A DNA stretch of 64,000 nucleotides, from NCBI RefSeq assembly GCF_016097555.1, contig NC_054704.1, positions 98,606,629-98,670,628 on the forward strand, given 5' to 3'. The notes below the pieces were generated by a model that saw only the letters and a list, made by a program, of their open reading frames with translations, was not told the origin of the DNA and made no database searches. Positions 24,150 to 36,600 of the stretch are shown in pieces; the first letter of the stretch is position 1; each line of letters opens with the position of its first letter. A program made the translations under genes and the position numbers. The stretch comes from Gigantopelta aegis (lineage: Eukaryota > Mollusca > Gastropoda > Neomphalida > Peltospiridae).

Positions 24150-24423
24150 ACTTGTTAGTTGGAGACGAGTTGACTAAGCGCTGGGGCGAGTTGGTAGGGG
24201 GCGAGTTGGTTTTGGGGCGTTCCTAAAATGAGTAATGTCCCTTGACTAAAGGGGTCTCTCTATTTTCAGGAAGTAAGCTTCTTGTTATTGAAAATGAGTT
24301 TAATTAAACATAGTGTAATAATATAACACTAATTTAATTAAACAGGCCGCATACTCATATAATGATGCGTTAGTTTTATTCATGGTATCTGTATTTATTC
24401 AAGACAAAACTATAACGATCAAA
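24150..24423 (+). promoter_or_regulatory. Region upstream of the C16orf87 homologue with a G-rich CGAGTTG repeat
   Basis: Three spaced units, GAGACGAGTTGA, GGGGCGAGTTGG and GGGGGCGAGTTGG, then TTTTGGGGCG, lie at 24,161-24,219, about 200-260 bp before the predicted start codon. The motif could form G-quadruplex-like structure and resembles the motif upstream of FRY. Just upstream, 24,060-24,135 is C/A-rich low-complexity sequence. The promoter role is inferred from position only. Confidence 0.35.
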
Positions 24424-27400
24424 ATGGCAAAAGGAAAGAAAATTGACCGTACAGTTGTCAAATCCTGCCCAACTTGTGAAAAACAGGTGATATTTTGTAG
24501 ACGGTGAACCACAAACGTAGACATTTTTCTAATAAATGAAACTTGGAATCTCATTTAGGCTTTATTTATTGTAGAACATTAGATTTGTCAACAGCAATGA
24601 TGTGCAGCAGATCATTCCTTAGCTTAACCTTTAGACACTGATTCCAGCCAGTGACACTGGTATGTATCGCCAATTGTCGAAAACCGTCCTGTCTGTGGGA
24701 TGGTAAAAGATCTCTTGCTACTAATGGACAGATGTAGGCCTAGTTGGTTTCCTCTCTAACAAAATGTCAAAATTACCAAAGTTGCGTTTGACATCCAATA
24801 GCTGATGAATAATAAATTATCATGCTCTAGTGGTGTTGTCAAATGGATTCCAACAGAATTTTCACTTGAATAAAAACATGTCATTATATAATAATATTTT
24901 TATACATTTTAACAAGGTAAATATTACTGTTCGTAACAGGTTCATGTGACAACTGATCTGGTCCTTATAGCCTACTTTGTTAAAGATTGGTTATTATTGT
25001 TAGGTTATTATTGTTATTATTGCACCTGTCATGTCTTGAACATTGAACTTCCTTGTGATCCTAGTCCAGCAATTGTTTGTCTAGATCTGGTCCTTATACT
25101 GGGTTAAAGATTGGTTGTAAATACCTGGGTGCTCATTTGTAAAGTTTTGATCACCCATTGCACAAGGAATGATAATTATTGATAGCCTACTCCAAAAACT
25201 TGAACATTAACCAATTACGTTATTAAAGACACAAGTGTGGTAAACGGGTAATTATGGGAATACTCCAAAATTGTATTTTATGGATTCCCCTTGTATGCAT
25301 GGAAACCAAAATCGATAAGTGTGATTGACTATTTTTGACCTCACACCTAGCACTTGTTTCAATGGAAAGATTTGAATAGAAATCAACTGATTCAATTTTT
25401 TTGAACCTGGTGGCAGACATACATCCATATACCTGCACGACTAAAACTGCACGACTAAAACTGCACTAGTGGAAATTAAGGCAGCATAAGACTATATTTT
25501 AGAATTTCCAGTTGTTTGGCATCCAATAGCAGATGATTAATAATTCAATGTGCTATAGTGGTGTCATTAAACATAATACCTTTTAACTGTTTACAGATAC
25601 CGGTAGCATGCAAGTCATGTGCTTGTGGATATTCATTTCCATGCCGTCGTCTGTCTGGGACATCCGAAGGGAAAGGTACAAGTTTATTTTAGTGCCTTAT
25701 TAATAGATACTTGTATTAGTTGAATAAATTTCTAATCATGAAGTACTCCTTGTCATTTACTTAAATTAAATACTGTAAATTTGAAAATAAATGTAAGCAA
25801 ATTATTAATTAATGTGAAAAAATATGGCTAACATATCGGCACATTAATTGTTCAAAAGTAAACAATATAAAAAGCTCTGTATTAAATAAATTTAATTTAA
25901 CTGTTTTTTAGTTTAAATCCATTCACTGCATTCAGAATAAATTGATCATATTTCAATAATCAAACCCAGTCATTATGTATTCTTAAGAAGATTTTGATCT
26001 GTTTTAAAGTACTAATCCGCTACGTTTATGCAACATAAAAATCAACCTCTATGTTATGAGATAAGTCTTAAAAGTTTAAGCATAATATAGGCCTACCATA
26101 ATATTTGACAAACACAGTATTTTTGTATAGTAATTTTGCTATGTTCCTGAAGTAACATTTTATTCACTTTAATTGATGAAATTACAGAAAGTCCCACTGA
26201 AAAGGAAGACATGCCAAAACAAACGAGATCAGTACGAACAAAACGTGTCCGGCCCGATTTCTTCAACCCGCTGGATATCGAATACACTTCAAAGAGGTTT
26301 AGGACAAAGAGTGAAAGTAAATCAGAGGTAGGACATAGACTCGATAGAGGGGAAGGGTATGACTAATCCACTAGCCCTTAGTCTCAGCTAGTGATATTTG
26401 TGGTTTAGGCCAGTGGAAAGTATCAACTATATTCCTATAATACATAACGCACCAGCCAAAGCTCTTTCTTATTTATTTATCGCTCACTGCAGGGGGAGTT
26501 GCACAATGTTTTTGGTCTCAGCTAGTGATATTTGTGGTTTAGGCCAGTGGAAAGTCAAAGCCAGACCTGTCAACCCTCCCGGATTCCGCGAGAGTCTCCC
26601 GGTATTTGATCAAATCTTCTTTCTCCTGTGCGGGAGACAGTTTCTCCTGTTAAATGACATTTTTGTAAGCATAAAAAAAAATCAATCTTTTGTCAAAATA
26701 ACAGAAGGGAAGTAACTCTGCCTTTTTTTCTCATTCGGAAAATGTCGACTACTTTCGGCTTCTGAGAATGTAACAGGCCGAATTGTCCCGACTGTTTAAC
26801 CTTTGCCGAAGTGAGAATTGTGGGATAACCTATTTATATTGTTAAAAAAGTTATAAAATGACGTGTTATTATAATGTTTGTTGTCATCGTAATGGCTACG
26901 AAGCGTGTTGCCGCTAATTCAACAGGCTGTGTATTGACATTCAGTGTTGCCATATAAAAAAACAAAACTATCCAATTTAGTTCTAATAACACCTCTGAAT
27001 TGTAAAATGTCTTCCCACTGGATTACATAATGCAACTATGTCATAGTCATAGTCTATGACGGATCTGAACTGCCAGACTCCCGAGTTGACAGCGATACAC
27101 ACGATGCATGTTAAAATCACATGTCACAGCAAGACAACGAAAAGACCAATTAGCTGTATAAACATACTTGTGTCAGTTAATTTTGTATGTTTGTGCAGTA
27201 AAATGTTGGTTATAAGGGTACACTTCAAGAAATTATTTTTGTACAATTAAAAAAAATTGTGTTTGACATTGGCATAAAGTTACTCACGGAAATGGGTATA
27301 ATTCCGGTATATTTCACACGATGTCCGTAATGAGGTTTTACTTATGATTAATGAAAATACAATGTTTATTGCATCATTATAATGATTTTAAATAAGTACC

Positions 27401-29620
27401 ACGCCACCGTTCCTCATTATAGTAAAAACTGAATATTAATTTATAAGATTTATATAAATTTGTCTTTGGTACTTAGGTACACGAACCACAAATGATAATG
27501 TAACGCAACCTGTAGGCTGTAAGTGTAATACCGTAAATGTACTAATTAAATTTTTTATTTCTGGATTTTTGGATAATTTTTTTTTTTTTTTTTTTTAAAG
27601 ATGTATTAAATCATAATAATATTTAAAAAAAAAAAAAAAATTATATATATATATTTTTTTAATGCCAAGATCTAAGGTTAAGAAGTATATATGACATTAT
27701 AAAGTATTCATATAACTTAATGTAATAATGTTTTTTTTTAAATCTTGCGATTTTGGGTTAAATTGTGTGAATTTAAAAAATCTCCTGCTTTTTGACAAAA
27801 TCTCCTGCTTTTTCAACACACACCTCCTGCTTTCTCTTGACTAAAGGTTGACAGGTCTGGCCAAAGCTCTTTCTTATTTATTTATCGCTCACTGCAGGGG
27901 GAGTTGCACAATGTTTTTAGTCTCAGCTAGTGATATTTGTGGTTTAGGCCAGTGGAAAGTATCAACTATATTCCTATAATACATAACGCACCAGCCAAAG
28001 CTCTTTCTTATTTATTTATCGCTCACTGCAGGGGGAGTTGCACAATGTTTTTGGTCTCAGCTATATTCCTATAATACATAGCGCACCAGCCAAAGCTCTT
28101 TCTCATCCATTTATCACACACTACATAGAGATTATTATACGAGCTTGTGTGTCATACTTATTTTACGAAACGAGTATCAGGATTATTGTATTACCTGAGC
28201 GAGAGCGAATCCAAACACGAGTTTCGTAAAATCAGTACGATTCACACATGAGTGTAATAATTTCTTTATTATCCACATTATCCAAAATATTATTTTTATG
28301 AATAATAAGGTAGGACCATGTCAAAACGTTTGAAACATAAATAAATAGAGACGACGAAATGACGTCATTTTCCGAGGAAGCCACATTAAGTTATGACGTC
28401 GCTAAACAAAATTACATCATTCGTGGGTACATGAAATCATTATGACACACGTGGGTCATACTGATTATATTTCCCTGAATATCTTGAACTATGTGGATCA
28501 TAAAACTTATAGAATATTTTAATATATAGGTAGTTGCTTGTAGGTGATGATCTGGTCACCATAACCATAACATTCAATGAAAGAAAAAACCCACTCGAAA
28601 TTGATTGCTCTGTGACATACGAGTCAATCCTCAAACTGATTGCTCTGTGACATATGAGTCAATCCTCAAATTGATTGCTCTGTGACATGAGTCAATCCTC
28701 AAACTGATTGCTCTTTGATGCGTAAGTTATTGTTAGCACAATGACTCTTAAAAAGTTTAAATTTATTTTAAACCTGGTTTTTGAGCATATATAAGAATTA
28801 GAATACTTCATTTCTGATTTTGCATATTAGATACGTAGATAAGTTTTAAAACAACTCTGTAAGATAAATGATACCTAACGGCCACTGGTAGTACTCTGTA
28901 TCTAAACCCCACAAAATAAACATAATAGCGAAACATAATAAAACTGATATTTTGTATGTCACATTAAACAGTGGGTTATCTCATTGGTTAGTGTGGTACT
29001 TTGTCATGGTATTACAGTTTAATATTTTTACAGAGTGTCCATGAAAGTCCCAAAAAGCGACGTGGTCGTCCAAAGGGTTCCTTAAATAGGTCAAAATCTG
29101 AAGACAAGACAAAAGGTATGTTCCTGTTTTTTCGAGAAATCGAATATCAGTAAAATTTTCTTTAAAGGTTATAATAAATGTAATGAGTTTGGTGTTATTG
29201 TTAAGATTTTTCTACTAACAAAACCTTTTTAATGACTAGTTACATACTGATACATTTTCCGGTTTTAGAATATCAGTGTCTGTATAGTCATGGTACATGT
29301 ATGTGTTGTCCTGTCTGTGCTATAGTGCATATATATTTTATATTAAAAGAAATACCTTGCATGGAAAATGTAGCGGGTCTAAGACTATATGTCAGAATTA
29401 CCAAATGTTTGACATTCAGTAGCCTATGATGAATAAATCAGTGTACTCTAGTGGTGTTGTTAGACAAAATAAACTTTAACTTTTTGTTATTTCAGAAGTG
29501 AAACCTCCGCCAGAAGAAGATATGTTTGCGAATGTGCCTCCGGAGAAAGCTCTGCAGTATTCCATTGTTCTAGCTGAACTGAACAGAAAAATGTCAATAC
29601 AAAACTTTAAGCCTTTTTGA
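24424..29620 (+). CDS. C16orf87: C16orf87 homologue (UPF0547 family), five exons, complete
   Basis: Exons: 24424-24486, 25597-25675, 26188-26327, 29034-29115, 29496-29620 (stop TGA 29618-29620). Total 489 nt, 162 residues plus stop; human C16orf87 has 154. All junctions are GT-AG (the first donor, GTGATA, is weak) and the phases agree. The N-terminus ([20 protein letters not shown]) matches the family's Cys cluster ([20 protein letters not shown] in human), probably a small zinc ribbon: Cys-x2-Cys, then Cys-x2-Cys-x-Cys. The middle is basic. Exon 4 has KKRRGRPKGS, an AT-hook-like GRP core. The C-terminus EKALQYSIVLAELNRKM matches the conserved C-terminal helix (EKAFVFSVALAEINRKI). The cellular function of this family is not established; nuclear or chromatin-associated action is my inference from the basic and AT-hook content. 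It is convergent with the GRAF gene. Confidence 0.93.
24641..24842 (+). repeat. Family 1 SINE, tail type b, 5'-truncated, in C16orf87 intron 1
   Basis: Begins in the core at GATTCCAGCCAGTGACACTG and ends with CATGCTCTAGTGGTGTTGTC. The head is missing. Confidence 0.7.
25498..25576 (+). repeat. Family 1 SINE tail fragment beside exon 2 of C16orf87
   Basis: Only the 'b' tail remains (GGCATCCAATAGCAGATGAT ... GTGCTATAGTGGTGTCATT). It ends about 20 bp before the acceptor of exon 25597-25675, so the polypyrimidine tract of that acceptor lies directly against the SINE tail. Confidence 0.7.
26378..28105. repeat. Tandem repeat of roughly 140 bp, interrupted by a transposon-like insertion
   Basis: Units contain GTCTCAGCTAGTGATATTTG, GGTTTAGGCCAGTGGAAAGT, ATTCCTATAATACATAACGC, ACCAGCCAAAGCTCTTTCTT and TCGCTCACTGCAGGGGGAGT. 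About one and a half units lie at 26,378-26,555 and about two at 27,862-28,105. Units on both sides of the insertion are nearly identical, so the array predates the insertion and is itself fairly recent. Confidence 0.8.
26556..27865. mobile_element. Non-autonomous DNA transposon-like insertion, 1.3 kb, ends GCCAGACCTGTCAACC
   Basis: The left end at 26,560 reads GCCAGACCTGTCAACCCTCC and the right end at 27,861 reads AGGTTGACAGGTCTGGC, an inverted repeat of about 16 bp. The flanks share CAAA (26,556-26,559 and 27,862-27,865), a candidate 4-bp target duplication. The element interrupts a tandem array, which defines its limits. Near both ends are CTCCCGG- or CTCCTGC-type subterminal repeats (TCTCCTGCTTTTT repeated at 27,781-27,835). 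No transposase is visible. A 4-bp duplication would fit Chapaev-type elements, but the superfamily is unproven. It lies in C16orf87 intron 3. Confidence 0.68.
28129..28264. repeat. Imperfect hairpin repeat in C16orf87 intron 3
   Basis: AGATTATTATACGAGCTTGT, GTGTCATACTTATTTTACGA and AACGAG are mirrored by ACGAGTTTCGTAAAATCAGT and ACGATTCACACATGAGTGTA then ATAATTTC. The arms are about 48 bp with several mismatches. Downstream, 28,350-28,400 carries TGACGTCA at 28,360-28,367. This looks like an old MITE. Confidence 0.55.
28598..28718. repeat. About 39-bp tandem repeat, three and a half copies
   Basis: Unit: ATTGATTGCTCTGTGACATA followed by YGAGTCAATCCTCAAACTG, with small indels between copies. 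It lies in C16orf87 intron 3. Confidence 0.75.
29280..29473 (+). repeat. Family 1 SINE, tail type b, 5'-truncated, in C16orf87 intron 4
   Basis: Core starting around GTACATGTATGTGTTGTCCT and tail AGTGTACTCTAGTGGTGTTG. It lies just upstream of the last exon (29,496), with the acceptor only about 20 bp beyond the SINE. Confidence 0.7.
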
Positions 29621-31700
29621 TGGAAATGGTGCAAAAGAAAAAGCAATTGCCCCTCTTTTTTTTCTTTCCTAAATTGAACTTGCTTTATTTGTCTGTCTAC
29701 TGTTTTATAGTGACAGAAATATATTGCTCATTTTACCTGTGCTTAATATAAATCTTTTAGGGATGTTGCCCAGTTGTAAAGCACTTCCTTGATATGCTGT
29801 CTGTCTGGAATCGATCCCAGTCAGTGGGCTATTTCTTGTTCCAGCTGGTGCATCATGACTGGTATGGCAAAGGCCATGGTATGTGAGATGGTGCATATAA
29901 AATATCCTTTGCTACCAATGGAAAAATGTAGCAGGTTTTGTCTATAAAACTATATGTCAGAATTACCAATGTTTGACATTCAGTAGACAATGATTAATAA
30001 ATTGGTGTGCTCTAATGGTGTTGTTAAGCAAAAACAGTTTGTATGGCATTGAATTGAGTCTCGAGTCTTGACAAGTTTTATAAGAACGAGCCCAGACATA
30101 TAATGTAGCATGACCAAGAAAATGATGTGAACATTTCGCCGTCTAGAGAAAGCAGCCATGTTATACACAGACAAAATTACTGTGAAGCTCGTTTTTAAAG
30201 CAAGGTGTTTTAGGATTGAAATTTGTATGTTGCATGATCTGATGTGTATTTCTCGTCCTTTTGTTGATGGCAGATTAGTCAATGCCATATGTAACTTAAC
30301 AATTGTGCCTTTCTCAATATTTAGCATAATGCTTTAAGACTTGTAGATTTGTTTTCTTCTGAACCTTGCATTTACATCATTGGTGCCAAAACTATTATTG
30401 TATTTGTTTGTACATGTCACAGCTTTGTCATTTACTTTCACTTTATAAGAGGAAGGCCGATTTGTGGGTAATGTCACTTAAGTCCAGACTTGTGCATTTA
30501 TTCTCCTGTAATATGTGCACTTGTTCTTCATGGGTTAACCCCAAATATATTGCTTGATCTCAACTATATATATTTAAAGTAGGTGATTTACTAGAAAATG
30601 AATGCATGGTTGATAGATTTCAACAGATAAGTAGGTTATGATTTCAGTATATGTATCCTTTGACAAGTAAAACTGGTCATAGACCAAAATACATATTGAT
30701 GTTGTGTTCACGCTGGTAGTTTATCCGTGTGAAACTGACCCCACTCCTTATAACAGTACAGCTGTTCACACACATACCTTTATATTGGTGTGACACTGTT
30801 TCAGTACACTTATATGCAAACGGTTTTCAGATCGATGCAACAAAAATACATTGTTAATTTTTGTTGTGCGACTGCTTTACGAAAACACATTGCATTAGTG
30901 TAAATTTGATGTTATGATGATGTAACTTTATACTGATTTTAATGTGAACAGCTTAAAATGATATAAAAATGCATTGCATCACTAAAATTCTTGCAGAATG
31001 GGATGTGACATACTGTTTCTCTAGACTGATATAGAGAAATCGGTGTCGTATCGTTTTCACTGTGAACATATCATCAGTGATTTTCATAGAAGAATGTGTG
31101 CATCATGGAACACAATCAATCCCTGTGAGTAAATAATCCTTTCCAAACAGCTCTTTCAGATGAAGGGTGTAGATACATGTAGGCGATCTGAGAATCCCAA
31201 GTTAAAGTTAACATGAAATATTGGTACAATTGTTTTTCTTGGTGTTTACCTTGGTGCACGACCCACATTAAGTCAGTACTTTTCCATATCCATTCGGATT
31301 AGGTTTACCTGTTTTTCTAAAATATAGGTGTTTAAATATTGTAAATACAAGTGATTACACGGGTGCAAGACAGAAACCGGCTTTATAAATTTGGCCCTTT
31401 GTTAATAAAACTGCCATTGACCAAGTATTTTCTTTCCTGGAGATGGAATTACTTGTAAATAGTCAACTGAACTCTTTTATCATATATTGTTCAAGTTAGG
31501 GTATTACAAATTTCTTTGCCACCCCATATATATATATTTGAAATATGTTTATATTTATATATATGTACATACATTTTTTATGTTTGGATATGTCTGATGT
31601 TTATGCTGCTTTTCCATTTTTGTATTAGAAGTACCGGCATAGCATATTTCTACAATGTAAAAATAAATCATGGTAAAAACTGGAAGTGTTTTCCTTTTCT
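29621..31700 (+). other. Probable 3' UTR of the C16orf87 homologue, with a SINE inside
   Basis: Non-coding sequence after the stop. Candidate AATAAA poly-A signals in the sense direction occur around 31,402 and 31,661; the latter is followed by a T-rich, GTGTTTTCC-type stretch. The 3' end cannot be fixed from sequence alone. A family 1 SINE lies at 29,760-30,026. At 30,030-30,080, GTATGGCATTG and TGAGTCTCGAGTCTTGA resemble the MITE family at 36.6 kb. Confidence 0.4.
29760..30026 (+). repeat. Family 1 SINE, tail type b, strongly diverged
   Basis: Head GGGATGTTGCCCAGTTGTAA with B-box-like GGAATCGATCCCAG, core CTATTTCTTGTTCCAGC, tail TTGGTGTGCTCTAATGGTGT. More substitutions than most copies suggest an older insertion. 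Confidence 0.78.
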
Positions 31701-33240
31701 CTGAAGGATGGGTGAGCACATTAACATGCAAGTAAAAACTGACAAAATGTGGATGGAAATTGCAGTGTTTAAAAAAACAAAAACATGCAACACCAAAAAA
31801 TTACAGACTCGTATTAACAAAGGCAGCTTTATTAATAGTTGAACAAGTGCAACACAATGAAATGTTCAACAAAGAGCTTATTTACATACAGTACACAACA
31901 AAACGTGCAACATACATACAGAATAATGTGTTTCTGAATTATTTCTTTGTCCATACTGGATGATAATCCAATAGTGGAACATTAATTTAGATACCCTGCA
32001 AAGATAATGATATGTTTAAAACACCTGAAAATTAAGTCTGTAGTTACTTTGTAATAATTCATGAATTACTACAAATGGTCTCACTCTGAAACACATTAAT
32101 TTGTGGCAACCGATTTATTTATAACTGATTATCAGACATGACGTTCTACACATGTGTGCTTCATAAAATAATGATCCCAATGCTGATATTCCTCTTAATT
32201 TATGTGTAGCAGTTTCCATTACCACAATGTTAAAGAACCACTGATACAGGTTCTAAAGTTAACCAAATCATAATACGGTACAAAAGTTTCTGATCAGTAC
32301 AAATCATTTTGCTCCTATTTCTACACACCTTACTGATAATGCCTTCAATGTTCGAAAAATGAATTATGATTTTGTTCTTGTATATATTCAGCTCACTTTT
32401 TAAAACCCCAACACAATGACACTACTGTTGAAACTGTGGTTTTAACAATAATATTACTATTAACTGGAATGTTTATGTAACACATGTAAGTTTGGTTTAG
32501 CAAACTGGGCAATTTACATCATTTTAACATCGAACTAAAAAAGAAAAAGAAAACATACAATCTGATTGTCATCTCTGTAAAGAAAAGTGCAATTTTACAT
32601 ACAAGAAAAATAAAACTGATAATTTAACCAACAGAATTCACTATATGATTTCTGAACTTGCTAAAAATCTGCTTAAATAATCTACTCAGTAGCCCCTTCA
32701 CCATGTCCTCTTGACTATTATAATCTTAACATTCTATATTCTATATTCTATATATGGCTTTCTGTGTTTAAAACATTGCATTTCAAACCTAATTAACAGA
32801 CTTCTGAAAAGCAAAATATGCTTTAGCAATAGTTATTAAATTAAATTCTTGACCTCCGATTTAATGTTAGGTATTGGAGACTGTCATACCTTTGTTAAAG
32901 ACTGATTTACAATTTTAATTACTGCACTGAAATACATGGTTACAAGGTTGTTTTTATCTACTTAAATGATCCAAGAAAATGTTGCCTAAAACTAAATACA
33001 CTTGTCATGAAAATTACTTTATTCAACCAGTAACTTAGCAGTCAGATCCCACTTGATATTTTGGTACGTAACTGAATTATGGTTAAATTGTCATCAATCA
33101 CAAAAAGTAACTGTTAATTTTTTTGTAAATCTAATACTGGTTGTTTAAAATATTTACAAAATGGGTTTTGGTAGACGGCATTGAAAAGGAACATACAGAG
33201 TATTTTCAAGTTCTATAATCTATGAGACTGCTTTTAGTTG

Positions 33241-33447
33241 AGGCAGGATTTAGCTCAGTGGTTAGCGTTCTTGCCTGAACCTCCTCTGCTGACCAATTGT
33301 TTTTTCACCATCCCAACCAATGCCATGATTGCTAAATCAAAGGTTGTAGTATGTGTTGTCCTGTCTGTGGGAAAGTACATATAAAGATTTCTTGCTGCTA
33401 ATGGAAAAATGTACAAGTTTTCCTCTGAAGACTACTTGTCTAATTTT
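33241..33447 (+). repeat. Family 1 SINE, 3'-truncated and diverged
   Basis: Head GGCAGGATTTAGCTCAGTGG, followed by a degraded core (TGTTGTCCTGTCTGTGGGAA, then CATATAAAGATTTCTTGCTG) that ends near GAAGACTACTTGTC, before any tail. Confidence 0.7.
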
Positions 33448-34825
33448 AATAAGTCGTATGACCCTTACTTTAAATGGATTTCATTGGGTCAAAATGACTG
33501 TATATTGTGGGATCCCAAAATCAATAGGTTCTGTAAGTGTGACAAACATGGGTCAATTTGAGTAAAAATGTGATCACAAACATATGTTATGAATTACAAC
33601 ATATTAATTATAAAACATTTCATTTTGAAAATGTTATCTACATTAAATTTTATTTTGTGAAAGTTAAAGAATACTTTTATGAAAAGAAGCATAACAACAA
33701 TAAGCATGCACAGCAATAATAAAAATTATAAATATTATTGATATGCCAATTGTAATGGAATAATTTATACCAAAGTAAAAATAATATTTTAATATGTGAT
33801 CAAACTGAAAATGTGCAGTGTATACTGTTTAGGGCTGTTCACCATTATCACAATTTTCAGTTTAAACATATGCTAGCATCACACCTTCACCACCACCCAC
33901 CCATAAAAATGTTAAATGTGAACAGTCCCTTATAAAACCGTTAACAAATAAATCTGTGAGAGTTCATGGCTGACAAAAAATAAAACCCCCAATAAAACAT
34001 GATATATAATTTCTTGACCACAGAATTAAACCTCTGTGTTTGCTATGTTAAACATAGTTTGACTAAAGGTAACTGAATTTAGTGAATACAATGACATCAT
34101 TGGCGACGTCGATACAACCAATGTTGAAAATTAAGTAAATATACAGCAACAAACCAAATATTCTCTGCTAGTATTTTGTTTTTATTAGACAATGAATTTT
34201 ATAAAATTGTACAATAGAACTGAATTGATAACTCGTACAAATAATCCATAATAGCACTTTCTTAAATATTATTCGAAGTTACTAAACAAATTAAAGATGT
34301 TACAGAAAAATAAATAACAGAACATTTTAAAAAAAAGCATTCTATATACAGTTACCAGAATAAAGTTAGTACATAAAAATAACTGACAATATACATTGTA
34401 GAATTAAAAGAAACCATCATAGTTTATCTATGAAATGTCAAAAATACATTTACCAATTTCTGTGCTAAAATATTTAATTATACATGTACTACTCTTAAGT
34501 TTGCTAAAGATGACATATATTTTTGACCATGAAAAATGTAAGACAATCAAGGTATTGCCTAAACATTACTGCCCATTACTGGTGAATCACAATGATGCCT
34601 ATACTGATGAACATGACCGCTATGGTGGTGGGTGGGTGGGTAATGGTCTGGGAACAGATCAGTTGGGTTAGTAAAACCAATCTCCATGTCATGCTCAGAG
34701 AAACGATGACAGATGTCCATTACAGGGATGACATACTGGATCCCCATCTTCCACCATACATAATCCAAATCAGATGTAGAAAATAGCTGGTTCTTTGTAA
34801 GGTTACCTTAATGTGCCACTTCCAC

Positions 34826-35176
34826 TACACCATATGCAGGGTGAGACGTAGCCCAGTGGTAAAGCATTCGTTTGATGCATGGTCAGTTTAGGATCGATCC
34901 CTGTCGGTGGTCCCATTGGGCTATTTCTCGTTCCAGCCAGTGCTCCACAACTGGTGTAACAAGGCTGTGGTATGTGCTATCCTGTTTATGGGATGGTGCA
35001 TATAAAAGATCCCTTGCTGCTAATCGGAAAGAGTAGCCCATGAAGTGGTAACAGCAGGTTTCATCTCAAAATATCTGTGTGGTCCTTAACCATATGTCTG
35101 ATGTCATATAACAGTAAATAAATGTGTTGAGTGCGTCATAAATTATAACATTTCTTTTTTTTACACCATATGCAGG
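34826..35176 (+). repeat. Family 1 SINE, tail type a, with a perfect 15-bp target-site duplication
   Basis: The copy (34,841-35,161) has head GTGAGACGTAGCCCAGTGGT, B-box GGATCGATCCCTG and the 'a' tail (GGTCCTTAACCATATGTCTG, GTGTTGAGTGCGTC). The flanking direct repeats TACACCATATGCAGG lie at 34,826-34,840 and 35,162-35,176. Confidence 0.88.
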
Positions 35177-36600
35177 TGCTTAAGTCGTATTGTCCTCATT
35201 AACATTAGTGCATGTCTATATCATGCTTGGTTGTTAATATCCATTATCAACAGGAAAGAAACCAGTGTGAGTGGAGTGACCAGCTCAGTCTCCGGATCTC
35301 AATCCAGTTGAACGTGTGACACATGTATTGATTTTGACATATGAACACTGAAAATACAGTTTTAAATGATCCACTGATCCTATACACATGACCCTTGTAG
35401 CTCATTTTCCCTCTCTTCAAATGGACTGTTCACTGCAATTTTCTATCTACTAAACATTTCATTATTATACATTATTATTTGTTGAGTAATGTTAAATGCA
35501 TTACAACTAATGATCTGGAGTTCATGATTCTTAAACTTTGAGTAGTACAATGTGTGTGTATATTTATTTATTTTGTATAAATTTTAAGCAGACATTTTTA
35601 AATAGATTTTTTTTAATTCTTCTTAGTTAAGAAAACGATGCTCATTAAAACAATGTTTAAACTGATTTACAAGACAGAAGTCCATGTAACATTTCATTTA
35701 GCACCATTCTAGTCCACTAATGTTTCACAGTATCACACCAAACAGTCTAACAAATTATCTCACCAGTTATTACCTACAGACATTGGCCAATGCAGACAGA
35801 TTATTTCAATGTTTACAATACATCAAGTGAGAACTGGGATTAATTTATAAACATTTATTACAAACAGAAGTAAAAATAGCAAAAATCTGCCAGTGACAAC
35901 CATTTATATGGACATTTAGTTAATATCATCATAAAAAACCAATACGAAAACCAGAATCTATATTAAAAATTTTAAACCATGATTGAAATATCAAACATCA
36001 AGAATCAAAGAATACATGTATATATCCTGCCTCCACCAATATTTGAAGTAAATTAATCTTGTACAGTAATTAAATAAATAGTCAGAGTTCAATAATTAAT
36101 TTTAATGACTACCCGGAATGTGACAAAAGATTAATATTAAAACAATAAAATAACTTTGTATTCCTTATTTTATTCTTATTTTTTAAAAACATCGTATCAG
36201 AACCTTAATTTGTTAAAAATACTTTGTCAATTTGAGTATCTGTAATAACAAAATTACTAAATAAGAATGTCACAGCACCATCTGATTTGAAAGCATTAAC
36301 AAAAGCAAAAAACCCAAAACAAAACAAAACCCCATTGAAAAACATAACCCCTCTAAAGAAGTAGAAAAAAGATTGAAGAAAGAAAAATGAATGCCTTAAA
36401 TGTGTAGAATATAATAAAGTAACCTATTACTCTGTATGATAGTTGCTCACAGGGAAAGTACCATCAACAATCAGATCTACTAAAAGGCACCGATCCTAGT
36501 TATTAGGCAGTGTCACATACCAAACTAAATTACAACTTTTGTACACTACACTTTCAAATTCCTGCTAAAATGATCAATTTTGGCAGATTCAATGCATTTC

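Noticed and set aside
30366-30557. 63-codon open frame in the presumed C16orf87 3' UTR
   Set aside because: No recognisable similarity and no coding context.
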